DNA from: Hominimerdicola alba
GTDB taxonomy: Bacteria; Bacillota; Clostridia; Oscillospirales; Ruminococcaceae
Reading direction: 5' to 3'
Assembly (NCBI RefSeq): GCF_900109655.1
Contig: NZ_FOAT01000002.1
Location: 26,299 to 90,298 of the forward strand
Length of the DNA stretch: 64,000 nucleotides
Position 1 is the first letter of the stretch, and every line of letters starts with the position of its first letter. Below the pieces are notes generated by a model. The model worked only from the letters and a program-made list of their open reading frames with translations. It ran no database searches and was not told the origin of the DNA. Shown one piece after another: positions 43,856 to 53,527 of the stretch. The translations under genes were made by a program, and so were the position numbers.

Positions 43856-45148
43856 ATGAAAAGAACTGTCATATGGGTAGCGTTGCTGGCACTGGTTATA
43901 AGTGCTACGGGCTGCGGAAAAATAAGCGGCGGTAAAGAAAGCTCGGCAAAGGAAAAGAACGAAAGCAGTACTGTGGAAAACTTTGCGGAGAGCGGGTCTG
44001 ACAGCGAAGCTGAAAGTTTAGCTGAGAGCAAGGCAGAAAATGGCAGCAGGAAGAAAAAGCCTGCCCATGCCGAGATAGGCGCTAACGGTGCTAAGGCTGT
44101 TACCGATGTTCTGCTGATACCCCATGAGGAGATAGATATATCGCGTAAAGTCGATTTCGCCGATATGTACGGCAGACACGTACTTCATACAGGCGTTGTT
44201 GGTCTTGTGGGTGCGCCTGTTGAGGTGAACTTTGATACAGCGGAAGTCAAGGGCGGTCAGCTGGTGTTTGTGTATGACCCGAATGAGCTGAAAGGTGTTC
44301 GTCCCGATGCGCTGATGTTCATGTGGTACGATGAGGATAACGACAACTATGTTGAGCTTGAGGACGGCGTGCTGAATACTGACAACTGCTCCATGTCTAT
44401 AAACATCGACAAGCCCGGAGTTTATCTGCTGGTGAACAAATACCAGTGGTATAACGCATGGGGCGCTAAGCTTGATGATAACGGATTGGCGAGCGGGTAT
44501 GACCCTACTTCGGGACCGATATCCTCAGAGGTATGGGAAATGAATGAAAATACCGGGGATATCCTTAAACTGAAAGATGATGATTACATAGCTAAGTCCC
44601 GCAAGGAAGATGGGTACGCATATGAGTTCTTCGTATCTACCCCAGAAGAGCTTGCAAGTGCGGTTTTCGTAAACAACTGCGCTGACCCGCGACCAGATAG
44701 CATCTCTATAAATATATTGAATGATATAGACCTTGATGGCTATGAGTGGGCACCGATGGGCTGGTACACAGCGGGTATTGATTTCGACTTTACGGGCATT
44801 ATCTACGGCGGCGGACATACTATTAAAAATATGCATATCAGTGACGGATATCATGTGGGATTTATAGGCTATGCCACAGACTGCACGGTAGGTGCGTTGA
44901 ACTTTGAAAATGCGTACGTCAGCGGAAGAGATGTTGGAATACTGGCGGGATATCCTAGAAACTGCTTCTTTGCTGACTGCAGTGTTCAGGGAGAGACGGA
45001 TGGTTACATGGATGTTGGCACGATGATAGGTGATGACCAGAGCAATATCATAAATAACTGCAAGGCTGATGTGACGGTATGCGGAAAGCAGGTTACGGAC
45101 TATCTGTCATTTACTGATATGAAAGAGGCAGATCCGGGAACGGAATGA
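43856..45148 (+). CDS. Lipoprotein with GLUG-like repeats
   Basis: The 430-residue protein has a lipoprotein signal ([20 protein letters not shown], lipobox Cys at 20), a Ser/Glu/Lys-rich linker (21-65), a middle beta domain, and a C-terminal part (about 255-425) with turns of a beta-helix: [50 protein letters not shown] and [17 protein letters not shown]. Such GLUG-like repeats occur in surface and adhesion proteins. Binding of a polysaccharide or of the cell surface is inference. It follows lgt by 24 bases. Confidence 0.85.
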   Translation: MKRTVIWVALLALVISATGCGKISGGKESSAKEKNESSTVENFAESGSDSEAESLAESKAENGSRKKKPAHAEIGANGAKAVTDVLLIPHEEIDISRKVDFADMYGRHVLHTGVVGLVGAPVEVNFDTAEVKGGQLVFVYDPNELKGVRPDALMFMWYDEDNDNYVELEDGVLNTDNCSMSINIDKPGVYLLVNKYQWYNAWGAKLDDNGLASGYDPTSGPISSEVWEMNENTGDILKLKDDDYIAKSRKEDGYAYEFFVSTPEELASAVFVNNCADPRPDSISINILNDIDLDGYEWAPMGWYTAGIDFDFTGIIYGGGHTIKNMHISDGYHVGFIGYATDCTVGALNFENAYVSGRDVGILAGYPRNCFFADCSVQGETDGYMDVGTMIGDDQSNIINNCKADVTVCGKQVTDYLSFTDMKEADPGTE

Positions 45149-45242
45149 TTTCTATAAAATATTGAGCATGAGAAACCTGCGTGAACGGTGCTTATGCTTG
45201 ATACAAAGTTTAGAGAAATACTATTTACAGGAGGAAAAGCAA

Positions 45243-46094
45243 ATGGCAAACATTATTGACGGCAAGGCAGTATCCGCAAGGGTAAAGGAAGAGATAAGGC
45301 AGGAGGTCGAGGGACTGAAAGCCAAGGGCGTTGAGATAGGTCTGGCGGTAGTTATCGTCGGCGATGACCCTGCATCTCAGGTATATGTAAAGAACAAGGA
45401 GAAGGCCTGCGAGGCAGTGGGATTCAACTCATTCAAGTATGCACTTCCCGCGGAGACCACTGAGGAAGAACTGCTGGCACTGGTTGACAAGCTCAACAAG
45501 GACGACAAAGTCGATGGTATACTTGTACAGCTTCCTCTGCCCAAGCACCTTGACGACAAGATCATCATAAACAATATCCGTCCCGATAAGGACGTTGACG
45601 CTTTCCACCCTGTAAATGTGGGCAAGATAATGATAGGCGATTACAGCTTCCTGCCCTGCACACCAGCGGGCGTTATGGAGCTGATAAAGTCAACAGGTAC
45701 AGAAGTTGCAGGCAAGGAGTGCGTTGTTATCGGCAGAAGCAATATCGTGGGCAAACCCCAGGCTATGCTGCTGCTGCACGAGAACGGCACAGTTACCATA
45801 ACACACTCGAAGACCAAGAACCTCAAAGAAGTATGCGCAAGGGCTGACATACTTGTTGCGGCTGTGGGCAGGGCTAAGATGGTAACTGCTGACTATATCA
45901 AAGAGGGCGCAGTAGTTATCGATGTTGGCATGAACCGTGACGAGAACGGCAAGCTGTGCGGAGATGTTGATTTTGAGGACTGCAAGGAGAAGGCAGGATA
46001 CATCACACCTGTCCCCGGCGGTGTTGGACCTATGACCATAGCTATGCTGATGAAGAATACACTGACAGCGGGTAAGGAGCATCACGGAGTATAA
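45243..46094 (+). CDS. folD: Methylene-THF dehydrogenase/cyclohydrolase FolD
   Basis: The 283-residue enzyme interconverts 5,10-methylene-, methenyl- and 10-formyl-THF. The start [11 protein letters not shown] follows ACAGGAGG; codons before it are not part of the protein. Seen are YVKNKEKAC (with catalytic Lys), [39 protein letters not shown] and the ending [17 protein letters not shown]. Full length. No strong promoter was found in the 94 bases before it. Confidence 0.97.
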   Translation: MANIIDGKAVSARVKEEIRQEVEGLKAKGVEIGLAVVIVGDDPASQVYVKNKEKACEAVGFNSFKYALPAETTEEELLALVDKLNKDDKVDGILVQLPLPKHLDDKIIINNIRPDKDVDAFHPVNVGKIMIGDYSFLPCTPAGVMELIKSTGTEVAGKECVVIGRSNIVGKPQAMLLLHENGTVTITHSKTKNLKEVCARADILVAAVGRAKMVTADYIKEGAVVIDVGMNRDENGKLCGDVDFEDCKEKAGYITPVPGGVGPMTIAMLMKNTLTAGKEHHGV

Positions 46095-46105
46095 GGCAAA
46101 CAAAA

Positions 46106-46181
46106 CCTGCGAGAACTGCCAAGGAAGAGAGCTTTTGGTCAAGCTTGACCAAAAGCTCTCCTCTTTGGCAGTATCCGCAGG
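46106..46181. repeat. 76-base palindrome after folD
   Basis: Nested arms pair: CCTGCG with CGCAGG, ACTGCC with GGCAGT, and GAGAGCTTTTGGTCAAGCTT forward with its near complement up to AAAAGCTCTC. There is no T-run, so it is not a plain terminator. The central word recurs at 24524-24545. Confidence 0.85.
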
Positions 46182-46263
46182 CACATTTGTAAACATTCTA
46201 TTAACTTTTCGGAAGTATACGTTTTCATTCAGAGGTAATCGTTTCCCAACAGGGTCGGGGGGG

Positions 46264-46292
46264 TTGCAAAATCTGCGGCAATTGTGTATAAT
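46264..46292 (+). promoter_or_regulatory. Promoter of the GH130 gene
   Basis: TTGCAA (46264-46269) and TATAAT (46287-46292) are 17 bases apart. Confidence 0.78.
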
Positions 46293-46382
46293 GTTTTCAA
46301 ACAGCTGACACAAGTGTTTAAATGACAACAAGCTGTATCGGCAAGAGTATATTCAGACTGAAAATGAAAGGCGGAAATTATT

Positions 46383-47390
46383 ATGAAGACACAGATTATC
46401 AACGGTGTATCACTTCCCAACATCCCCTGGCAGGATAAGCCCGCAGATTGCAAGGACGTTATTTGGAGATATGACGCTAACCCCATTATCCCCAGAGATC
46501 AGCTGCCTACTTCTAACTCGATATTCAACAGCGCTGTCGTTCCCTTTGAGAGCGAGAGAGGTAAGTTCGCAGGCGTTTTCCGTGTGGACGACAAGGCTAG
46601 AAACATGGAGCTTCACGCAGGATTCTCCAAGGACGGTATCCACTGGGATATCGAGCCTGACAGAATAGTTTTCGAGCAGGCTGACAAGTCTACCGAGGAA
46701 GCTAACCAGTGGGGCTACGGCTACGACCCCAGAGTATGCTTCATCGAGGACAGATTCTGGGTTACCTGGTGCAACGCTTACGGCTGGAAGCCTACTATCG
46801 GTGTGGCTTACACCTACGATTTCAAGACATTCTATCAGTGCGAGAACGCTTTCCTGCCTTTTAACAGAAACGGCGTTCTGTTCCCCAGAAAGATCAACGG
46901 CAAGTACGTTATGTTCTCCAGACCCTCTGACAGCGGTCACACACCTTTCGGCGATATGTATATTTCACAGTCTCCTGATATGAAGTACTGGGGCGAGCAC
47001 AGACACGTTATGGGACCCCTGAAGGCTTGGGAATCCAAGAAGATCGGCGCAGGTCCTATCCCGATAGAGACCAGTGAGGGCTGGCTGTGCTTCTATCACG
47101 GTGTACTGGAGAGCTGCAACGGCTTTGTTTACAGCTTCTCGGCTTGTATACTTGACAAGGACGAGCCCTGGAAGGTGAAGTACAGATGCGCTGAGTATCT
47201 GCTGAGCCCCCAGAAGATATACGAGTGCGTAGGCGACGTTCAGAACGTTACATTCCCATGCGCTACCCTCGTTGATGCTGACACAGGCAGGATAGCTATC
47301 TACTACGGCTGCGCTGATACCTGCGTAAGCATGGCATTCACAACTGTTGATGATGTTGTTGACTATGTAAAGAGCCATTCTTCGGTTTGA
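46383..47390 (+). CDS. GH130 beta-1,4-mannooligosaccharide phosphorylase
   Basis: The 335-residue protein is a five-bladed beta-propeller phosphorylase of GH130. Length and motifs fit subfamily 2 (R. albus RaMP2 type): [35 protein letters not shown] with the likely acid Asp, [15 protein letters not shown], and [14 protein letters not shown] at the end. It splits beta-mannosides with phosphate to give mannose-1-phosphate, saving ATP. No signal peptide. Codon use is strongly biased, as in highly expressed genes. Distinguishing mannosyl-glucose from mannooligosaccharide specificity needs testing. Confidence 0.9.
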   Translation: MKTQIINGVSLPNIPWQDKPADCKDVIWRYDANPIIPRDQLPTSNSIFNSAVVPFESERGKFAGVFRVDDKARNMELHAGFSKDGIHWDIEPDRIVFEQADKSTEEANQWGYGYDPRVCFIEDRFWVTWCNAYGWKPTIGVAYTYDFKTFYQCENAFLPFNRNGVLFPRKINGKYVMFSRPSDSGHTPFGDMYISQSPDMKYWGEHRHVMGPLKAWESKKIGAGPIPIETSEGWLCFYHGVLESCNGFVYSFSACILDKDEPWKVKYRCAEYLLSPQKIYECVGDVQNVTFPCATLVDADTGRIAIYYGCADTCVSMAFTTVDDVVDYVKSHSSV

Positions 47391-47413
47391 TTTGACAGTT
47401 TTTAAATGAGGAT

Positions 47414-47439
47414 CCCCCGCTCGGGTGAGCGGGGGATTT
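47414..47439 (+). terminator. Terminator of the GH130 gene
   Basis: ATCCCCCGCTC pairs with GAGCGGGGGAT around a four-base loop, followed by a run of T. Confidence 0.95.
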
Positions 47440-47459
47440 TTTTTGTATGAATTTGATTA

Positions 47460-47488
47460 TTGACAACAATTGTTTACGGTGATATAAT
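47460..47488 (+). promoter_or_regulatory. Promoter of the SecD-like lipoprotein
   Basis: TTGACA (47460-47465) and TATAAT (47483-47488), both consensus, are 17 bases apart. Confidence 0.88.
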
Positions 47489-47490
47489 TA

Positions 47491-47519
47491 TATTCGGAAC
47501 GATATTATTGTTCCGAATA
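47491..47519. promoter_or_regulatory. Perfect inverted repeat next to the -10 box
   Basis: TATTCGGAAC (47491-47500) and GTTCCGAATA (47510-47519) are exact complements with nine bases between. The repeat starts two bases after the -10 box and covers the likely transcription start. It could be an operator or a 5' stem-loop that protects the mRNA. Confidence 0.75.
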
Positions 47520-47545
47520 ATATGAGAAAAACGGAGAGTAACAAA

Positions 47546-48307
47546 ATGAAAAAACTGATATTACTGGCAAGCCTTGCACTTATCCTGACGGGTTGTGCTA
47601 ACGGCAAAACTGAAAGCAAAAAAGAAAGCAGTGAAAGTTCTGCTGAAACAACTGCGGCTTCTGTTAAGAATGAGGCAGCGGAAGAAGAATCAGCTGTAGA
47701 AGAGGCAGAAAAGGTCGAGTATAACAGCAGTATCACTTATACCTGCGAAAATGCGGCTGATGATGCCCAGCTGGATACGATAGCCGATGTTCTCGACAAA
47801 CGCTTTGATTCGATGTTTAGCGAGCAGGAGCACTATATCGAAAAGGACTATGCAAACAAGGAGATAAAGCTGGAGTTCGATAATACTGATGGTATGGAAG
47901 ACTTCGTTAAGTTATCGCCTCTTGAAAACAAGGTGGAATTCATAAAGGGCAAGGAAAAATCAGGCGAAGTCGTGCTCACTAATAATAACATCAAAAGCTG
48001 TGAAAATAGGCAGTACATGGATTATAGTGATGACAGTACATACTGGGTGATCGCTATGGAATTTGATGAAGAGGGCACGCAGATATTTGCAGATGCGACA
48101 ATGGAACTGTCAGAAAATAAAAATACCATCTCAATATGGCTGGACGATGAGCTGTTAGCGGCACCGACGGTAATTGAGTCTATCATGGACGGCAAATGTC
48201 AGATCTCGGGAGATTATGATGAGGAGAGGTCTGCTGAGCTGGCTAAGAAGATAGCCATGAAGCCCCTGCCATTTGGTATCGCGGTGAAAGAATCCGAGCT
48301 TAATTAA
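47546..48307 (+). CDS. Lipoprotein with SecD periplasmic-domain-like fold
   Basis: The 253-residue protein starts MKKLILLASLALILTGC; a GGAG site favours this ATG over one eight codons earlier. The lipobox Cys is followed by a Ser/Glu/Ala-rich linker (to about 60). The C-terminal region resembles the SecD P1/head pattern: ADVLDKRFDSMF, KLSPLENKVEFIKG, then ISIWLDDELLAAPTVIE, KCQISGDYDEERSAELAKKI and KPLPFGIAV. SecD normally also has six membrane helices; none are present here. The similarity is from memory of SecD motifs. Function unknown. Confidence 0.82.
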   Translation: MKKLILLASLALILTGCANGKTESKKESSESSAETTAASVKNEAAEEESAVEEAEKVEYNSSITYTCENAADDAQLDTIADVLDKRFDSMFSEQEHYIEKDYANKEIKLEFDNTDGMEDFVKLSPLENKVEFIKGKEKSGEVVLTNNNIKSCENRQYMDYSDDSTYWVIAMEFDEEGTQIFADATMELSENKNTISIWLDDELLAAPTVIESIMDGKCQISGDYDEERSAELAKKIAMKPLPFGIAVKESELN

Positions 48308-48320
48308 ATAGTATCTGACG

Positions 48321-48346
48321 GGAGGACAGCTTCGGGGCTGTCCTCC
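48321..48346 (+). terminator. Terminator of the SecD-like lipoprotein gene
   Basis: GGAGGACAGC pairs with GCTGTCCTCC around TTCGGG, followed by TTTTATAT. Confidence 0.93.
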
Positions 48347-48484
48347 TTTTATATAGTAAGGGGCATATCAGATAATTACAGGAGAATGTCTGTGGGTCAA
48401 GCGCGGTTAGAGTATACTAACCAAATTGCACAAATCTTACCTGTTAAAATTTTCACGCATGGGGCAAAAAAACGGAAAAAGGTC

Positions 48485-48513
48485 TTTACAAACAGTAAAA
48501 AACGTGTTATACT
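48485..48513 (+). promoter_or_regulatory. nifJ promoter
   Basis: TTTACA (48485-48490) and TATACT (48508-48513) are 17 bases apart. The leader to the start codon is about 115 bases and holds a CGGGCTGTCCGCCCG hairpin before the AAAGGATG site. Confidence 0.8.
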
Positions 48514-48635
48514 ATAAGAGTTAACGCGTATACGTTTTGTTAGTTATGCCAGAATCTATACGCTGACCTTTGAGAGAACGTACTTTTTCTCAAATCATAT
48601 CGGGCTGTCCGCCCGTAGAAAGGATGATCGTTTAA

Positions 48636-51600
48636 ATGGCAAGAAAAATGAAAACCATGGACGGTAACAACGCTGCTGCTTGGGCTTCCTATCCCTTTAC
48701 AGAAGTTGCTGCTATCTACCCCATCACTCCCTCCTCTGTTATGGCTGAGGTTACAGACCAGTGGTCTGCTAAGGGTCAGAAGAACCTGTTCGGTACTCCC
48801 GTAAAGGTTGCTGAGATGCAGTCCGAGGCAGGTGCTTCCGGTACTGTACACGGTTCACTGAGTGCAGGTGCTCTTACTACCACCTACACCGCTTCTCAGG
48901 GTCTGCTGCTGATGATCCCCAATATGTACAAGATCGCCGGCGAGCTTCTTCCCTGCGTTATCCACGTTTCCGCAAGATGCGTAGCTTCCCACGCTCTGAA
49001 CATCTTCGGTGACCACTCCGACGTATATGCGTGCCGTCAGACAGGTTTCGCTATGCTGTGCTCCTCCAACGTACAGGAGGTTATGGATCTGGGTACAGTT
49101 GCTCACCTCTCTACAATCGAGAGCAGAGTTCCTTTCCTGCACTTCTTCGACGGTTTCCGTACCTCTCACGAGATACAGAAGATCGAAACATGGGATATCG
49201 AAGATGTAAGAGAGATGACCAACTTCGAGAAGATCGAGGAATTCAGAAAGAATGCTCTGAATCCTGAGCATCCTATCCTCAAGGGTACTGCACAGAACCC
49301 TGATATCTTCTTCCAGGCAAGAGAAGCTTGCAATCCTTACTATGATGCTGTTCCCGGTATCGTTGAGGATTATATGGCTAAGGTAAATGCTAAGATCGGT
49401 ACAGATTACAAGCTCTTCAACTACTACGGTGCTCCCGATGCAACTCACGTAATCGTTGCTATGGGTTCTGTATGTGATACCATCGAAGAGACAATCGATT
49501 ACCTGAACGCTAACGAGGGCACAAAGCTGGGTCTTGTTAAGGTTAGACTTTACAGACCTTTCGCAGCTGACAGACTGGTTGCTGCTCTGCCTTCTACTGT
49601 TGAGCAGATCTCTGTTCTCGACAGAACCAAGGAGCCCGGTTCTCTGGGTGAGCCTCTGTATCTGGACGTTGTTGCTGCACTGAAGGGCACACAGTTCCAC
49701 TCTGTACCCGTTGCAAGCGGCAGATACGGTCTGGGTTCAAAGGATACAACTCCTGACCAGATCAAGGCTGTTTACTGGAACGCTCACTGGAAAGACACAT
49801 TCAAGCCTAGATTCACACTGGGTATCAATGATGACGTTACTAATCTCTCTCTCGAGAGCGAGGGCAAGCTGGATTCCGCTCCTGCAGGCACAACAGCTTG
49901 TAAGTTCTGGGGTCTGGGCGCTGACGGTACTGTTGGTGCTAACAAGAACTCCATCAAGATCATAGGTGACCACACTGACCTGTTCGCACAGGCTTACTTC
50001 GCATATGACTCCAAGAAGTCCGGCGGTGTTACAGTATCTCACCTGAGATTCGGTAAGACTCCTATCAAGTCTACTTACCTCATCAACCAGGCTGATTTCG
50101 TAGCTTGCCACAATGAGTCCTACATCACCAAGTACAACATGGTTCAGGACATCAAGCCCGGCGGAACATTCCTGCTGAACTGCCAGTGGGACGAGAAGGA
50201 TCTCGACAAGCACCTCCCCGGTCAGGTTAAGAGATACATCGCTGAGAACAACATCAAGTTCTACATCATCAACGGCGTTAAGATCGGTAAGGAGATCGGT
50301 CTGGGCAACAGGATCAACACTGTACTCCAGTCTGCATTCTTCAAGCTTTCCGGCATCATTCCTATGGAAGACGCTATCAAGTACATGAAGGACGCTGCTA
50401 CCGCTTCTTACTCCAAGAAGGGTGAAGCTATCGTTAAGATGAACCACGACGCTATCGACGCAGGCTGCCAGCAGGTAGTTGAGGTCAAGGTTCCTGCAGC
50501 TTGGAAGAAGGCTAAGGATACCGCTATGGGCGTTAAGGCTGTTAAGTGCGCTAACAAGACCCTCCAGGATTTCGTAAACAACATCCAGATCCCCTGCAAC
50601 GCTCAGGAAGGCGACAAGCTGCCTGTTTCCACATTCGTTGACATGGCTGACGGTGTATTCCCTCAGGGTTCTGCTGCCTTCGAGAAGAGAGGCATCGCTG
50701 TTGACGTTCCCGCTTGGGATGGTGCAAATTGTATCCAGTGTAACTTCTGCTCATATGTATGTCCTCATGCAGTAATCAGACCCTGCATCATGACAGATGA
50801 CGAGCTGAAGAAGGCTCCTAAGCTGGCACAGGATAAGGCTGTTCCCGTAACAGGTATGCCCGGATACAACTTCGTAATGACTATGTCTGCTCTGGACTGC
50901 ACAGGCTGCGGTTCTTGCGTAAACGTATGTCCCGGCAAGAAGGGCAACAAGGCTCTGAACATGATGCCTCTGGAGAGCCAGCTGGCTGAGCAGGAAGTAT
51001 TCAACTATGCTCTGACACTTGCTGATAAGCCCGAGGTATTCGAGAAGTTCAAGGAGACCACAGTTAAGGGCTCACAGTTCAAGCAGCCTCTGCTTGAATT
51101 CTCCGGCGCTTGCGCAGGCTGCGGTGAGACTCCTTACGCTAAGCTCATCACACAGCTCTTCGGTGACAGAATGTACATCGCTAACGCAACAGGATGCTCC
51201 TCCATCTGGGGTGGTTCCGCTCCTTCGACTCCTTACACCACCAACAAGGAAGGCAAGGGTCCTGCTTGGGCTAACTCCCTGTTCGAGGATAATGCTGAGT
51301 ACGGTTACGGTATGTTCCTGGCTCAGTCCACCATCAGAAACAGAACTATCGCTAAGGTTCTGGAGCTCTCAAAGACAACCAAGGCTGCTGCTGTAAAGGA
51401 AGCTGCTGAGGCTTACCTGAGCACTGTTGATGACGGCGCTGCTAACAAGGCTGCTACTGCAAACCTGGTTGCTGCTCTGAAGAAGGCTAAGACCAAGGCT
51501 GCTGACGAGATCCTGAAGGATGCTGATTACCTGGCTAAGAAGTCCCTGTGGATCTTCGGCGGCGACGGTTGGGCATACGATATCGGTTTCTCCGGTGTTG

Positions 51601-52208
51601 ACCACGTTCTGGCTTCCGGTGAGGACGTAAACATCTTCGTATTCGATACCGAGGTTTACTCCAACACAGGCGGACAGTCCTCCAAGTCCACTCCTACCGG
51701 TGCTATCGCACAGTTCGCTGCAGCTGGTAAGGAAGTTAAGAAGAAGGATCTGGCTGGTATAGCTATGTCTTACGGTTACGTTTATGTTGCACACATCGCT
51801 ATGGGTGCTGACATGAACCAGTGCCTGAAGGCTATCCACGAGGCTGAGAGCTATCATGGTCCTTCCATCATCATCGGTTATGCTCCTTGTATCAACCACG
51901 GTATCAAGGGCGGCATGAAGATTGCTCAGACCGAGGAGAAGAAGGCTGTTCAGGCTGGTTACTGGCATCTGTACAGATATGATCCTCGTCTGAAGGCTGA
52001 AGGCAAGAATCCTTTCATCTTGGATTCCAAGGCTCCTTCTGCTGATTACAGAGAGTTCATCATGGGCGAAGTTCGTTACAACGCACTCGCTAGACAGAAC
52101 CCTGAGAGAGCTGAGAAGCTGTTCGCTAAGGCTGAGCAGAATGCTAAGGATAGATATGACTATCTGATGAGATATGCTAAGCTCTACAACACCGCTGATG
52201 AAAAGTAA
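48636..52208 (+). CDS. nifJ: Pyruvate:ferredoxin (flavodoxin) oxidoreductase
   Basis: The 1190-residue single-chain enzyme turns pyruvate and CoA into acetyl-CoA and CO2 and reduces ferredoxin, the main pyruvate route in such anaerobes. Domain I starts MKTMDGNNAAAWASYPFTEV (pyruvate site). The ferredoxin-like domain has two 4Fe-4S motifs (CIQCNFCSYVCPHAV, CTGCGSCVNVCPGKKGNKAL). The proximal cluster Cys lie in CAGCGE. TPP binding reads GGDGWAYDIGFSG and DTEVYSNTGGQ. Full length. Very strong codon bias and its own promoter and terminator suggest heavy expression. Confidence 0.97.
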   Translation: MARKMKTMDGNNAAAWASYPFTEVAAIYPITPSSVMAEVTDQWSAKGQKNLFGTPVKVAEMQSEAGASGTVHGSLSAGALTTTYTASQGLLLMIPNMYKIAGELLPCVIHVSARCVASHALNIFGDHSDVYACRQTGFAMLCSSNVQEVMDLGTVAHLSTIESRVPFLHFFDGFRTSHEIQKIETWDIEDVREMTNFEKIEEFRKNALNPEHPILKGTAQNPDIFFQAREACNPYYDAVPGIVEDYMAKVNAKIGTDYKLFNYYGAPDATHVIVAMGSVCDTIEETIDYLNANEGTKLGLVKVRLYRPFAADRLVAALPSTVEQISVLDRTKEPGSLGEPLYLDVVAALKGTQFHSVPVASGRYGLGSKDTTPDQIKAVYWNAHWKDTFKPRFTLGINDDVTNLSLESEGKLDSAPAGTTACKFWGLGADGTVGANKNSIKIIGDHTDLFAQAYFAYDSKKSGGVTVSHLRFGKTPIKSTYLINQADFVACHNESYITKYNMVQDIKPGGTFLLNCQWDEKDLDKHLPGQVKRYIAENNIKFYIINGVKIGKEIGLGNRINTVLQSAFFKLSGIIPMEDAIKYMKDAATASYSKKGEAIVKMNHDAIDAGCQQVVEVKVPAAWKKAKDTAMGVKAVKCANKTLQDFVNNIQIPCNAQEGDKLPVSTFVDMADGVFPQGSAAFEKRGIAVDVPAWDGANCIQCNFCSYVCPHAVIRPCIMTDDELKKAPKLAQDKAVPVTGMPGYNFVMTMSALDCTGCGSCVNVCPGKKGNKALNMMPLESQLAEQEVFNYALTLADKPEVFEKFKETTVKGSQFKQPLLEFSGACAGCGETPYAKLITQLFGDRMYIANATGCSSIWGGSAPSTPYTTNKEGKGPAWANSLFEDNAEYGYGMFLAQSTIRNRTIAKVLELSKTTKAAAVKEAAEAYLSTVDDGAANKAATANLVAALKKAKTKAADEILKDADYLAKKSLWIFGGDGWAYDIGFSGVDHVLASGEDVNIFVFDTEVYSNTGGQSSKSTPTGAIAQFAAAGKEVKKKDLAGIAMSYGYVYVAHIAMGADMNQCLKAIHEAESYHGPSIIIGYAPCINHGIKGGMKIAQTEEKKAVQAGYWHLYRYDPRLKAEGKNPFILDSKAPSADYREFIMGEVRYNALARQNPERAEKLFAKAEQNAKDRYDYLMRYAKLYNTADEK

Positions 52209-52227
52209 TTTTCATAAGTAAATAATT

Positions 52228-52257
52228 ACCGCCGCACTCCGTATTGGGTGCGGCGGT
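52228..52257 (+). terminator. nifJ terminator
   Basis: ACCGCCGCAC (52228-52237) pairs with GTGCGGCGGT (52248-52257), followed by TTTTTGC. Confidence 0.95.
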
Positions 52258-52275
52258 TTTTGCTGTATCAAGATC

Positions 52276-52589
52276 GGGCTGTGTATTGCTGCAAATAATA
52301 ATTTACCATATGGACTGCGGATTTTACTGGGGAAAACCTTTCTGAAGAAAGGTTATTCCCCAGACCCCTTTCCAAAGACTTCTATTTCTTTTTGGCAGGG
52401 GGCAGCTATCTTTAAAAAGTTCACCTAGTACGGTCACTAACTGCACTTTCAAGAAATATCTGCCCCCTGCCAAAAAGAGTTAAAAGTTTTCGGGGAGGAG
52501 TTTGAGGAGGACCCTTTTTTAAAAGGGCCTTCCTCAATAAGTTCCGCAGTTCGTAGGATAAATTATCGTTTATAGCAATGCATAGCCTG
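52276..52589 (-). mobile_element. MITE-like palindromic element, copy 2
   Basis: This copy of the 16039-16373 element is inverted relative to copy 1: the CTGGGGAA-type hairpin comes first and the GAGGAGGACCC type last. The terminal repeats and the CTTTTTGGCAGGGGGCAG core palindrome are kept. It lacks a block of about 20 bases (CAGCTTTGCTG hairpin) present in copy 1. Its right end abuts the stop codon of the XRE gene at 52590. Confidence 0.85.
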
Positions 52590-53186
52590 TCAGATGAGCA
52601 TTTTGATAAGATGGATAGCGGTCACGATGATGCTGATGCAGGATATCACGAGTGCGACTATCATTCCGCGGCGGTTTGATTTGCGTATCTCTAGCTCTTT
52701 TGCTTTTTCGATGTCGTCGAGAGTTTCGCCGTTTATGAATGCGAGTATCTCACGCTGGGTCTGGATATCGTGTTCGGATTTGATAGCTTCCATTTTATGG
52801 AATGACATAAAAGTGAACACTGAAAGAGCTCCTGCCAGCAGGCTGCCAAACACCATGCCGACAGTACCGAAGTTTTCGTAAATTGGAGTAACAACAGCCA
52901 TCAGCAGGATCAGACCGATGACGCCGCACCACTGGGCACGTTTGTATGTGGCGGCATCTTTGTTCTGGATAGTGTTTTTCATAGTTTCAACATCTCCTTT
53001 TATAAGTTCATCGAGGGACACGCCGAAGAGGTCGCTGAGGATAAGCAGACTGTGAACATCGGGGTAATTCTTTTCGGTCTCCCAATTCGAGATCGTCTGT
53101 CGGCTGACATAGGCTTTCTCGGCGAGAGTTTCCTGTGACCAGCCCTTTTCTGTGCGCAGTCTTTTTATAGTTTTGCTGAGTTCAAT
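52590..53186 (-). CDS. XRE-family regulator with two membrane helices, ATT start
   Basis: The GTG at 53021 is not the true start: the frame stays open upstream and encodes a helix-turn-helix (IKRLRTEKGWSQETLAEKAY, then VSRQTISNWETEKNYPDV). The only well-placed start after GGAGGG (eight bases) is ATT at 53186, giving 198 residues. The C-terminal half has membrane helices near 87-130 and 175-195. Such HTH-membrane proteins are common in Firmicutes and usually repress nearby genes. A nearby GTCAAA..TTTGAC repeat could be its operator. No ATG or in-frame TTG/GTG fits the binding site. Confidence 0.85.
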   Translation of the reverse strand: MELSKTIKRLRTEKGWSQETLAEKAYVSRQTISNWETEKNYPDVHSLLILSDLFGVSLDELIKGDVETMKNTIQNKDAATYKRAQWCGVIGLILLMAVVTPIYENFGTVGMVFGSLLAGALSVFTFMSFHKMEAIKSEHDIQTQREILAFINGETLDDIEKAKELEIRKSNRRGMIVALVISCISIIVTAIHLIKMLI

Positions 53187-53279
53187 TCGGATGCCCTCCT
53201 TTCCTTTGGTGTGTACTTATCATAACAGATGCAGGTGCTAATTTCTACCAAAACCGCTTGACACCGCGTAAAATCGGGC

Positions 53280-53295
53280 GTCAAAAGTGTTTGAC
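53280..53295. promoter_or_regulatory. Candidate operator of the XRE gene
   Basis: GTCAAA and TTTGAC flank a four-base spacer. It lies between the promoter and start of the XRE gene, where an autoregulator could bind. A related half-site (CTTGACACC) lies at 53259-53267. Confidence 0.45.
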
Positions 53296-53314
53296 AGAGT
53301 TTTTTTCTAAGTAT

Positions 53315-53343
53315 ATGATATAGTATCGTGGCGGATATGTCAA
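53315..53343 (-). promoter_or_regulatory. Promoter of the XRE gene
   Basis: On the minus strand TTGACA (53338-53343) and TATCAT (53315-53320) are 17 bases apart. Confidence 0.72.
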
Positions 53344-53527
53344 GGGTGAATATAAAATTCATTTTTGATGTAAAAAAAATACATTCCGAGGAAGTATACT
53401 ATTATAATAGTGCATCAGATTAGTGAGAGAAACGGTGTTTTGAATGATTGTAAGAAATGTATAAAAAACTGTGATTTGCGGAGCAAAATTTCTACACACA
53501 AAAAGCGCATAAATTTCGTCAAAACCC

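Noticed and set aside
48520-48580. Rex redox-regulator operator upstream of nifJ
   Set aside because: GTTAACGCG and TTTTGTTAGTT are present but do not form the TTGTTAA-n4-TTAACAA pattern.
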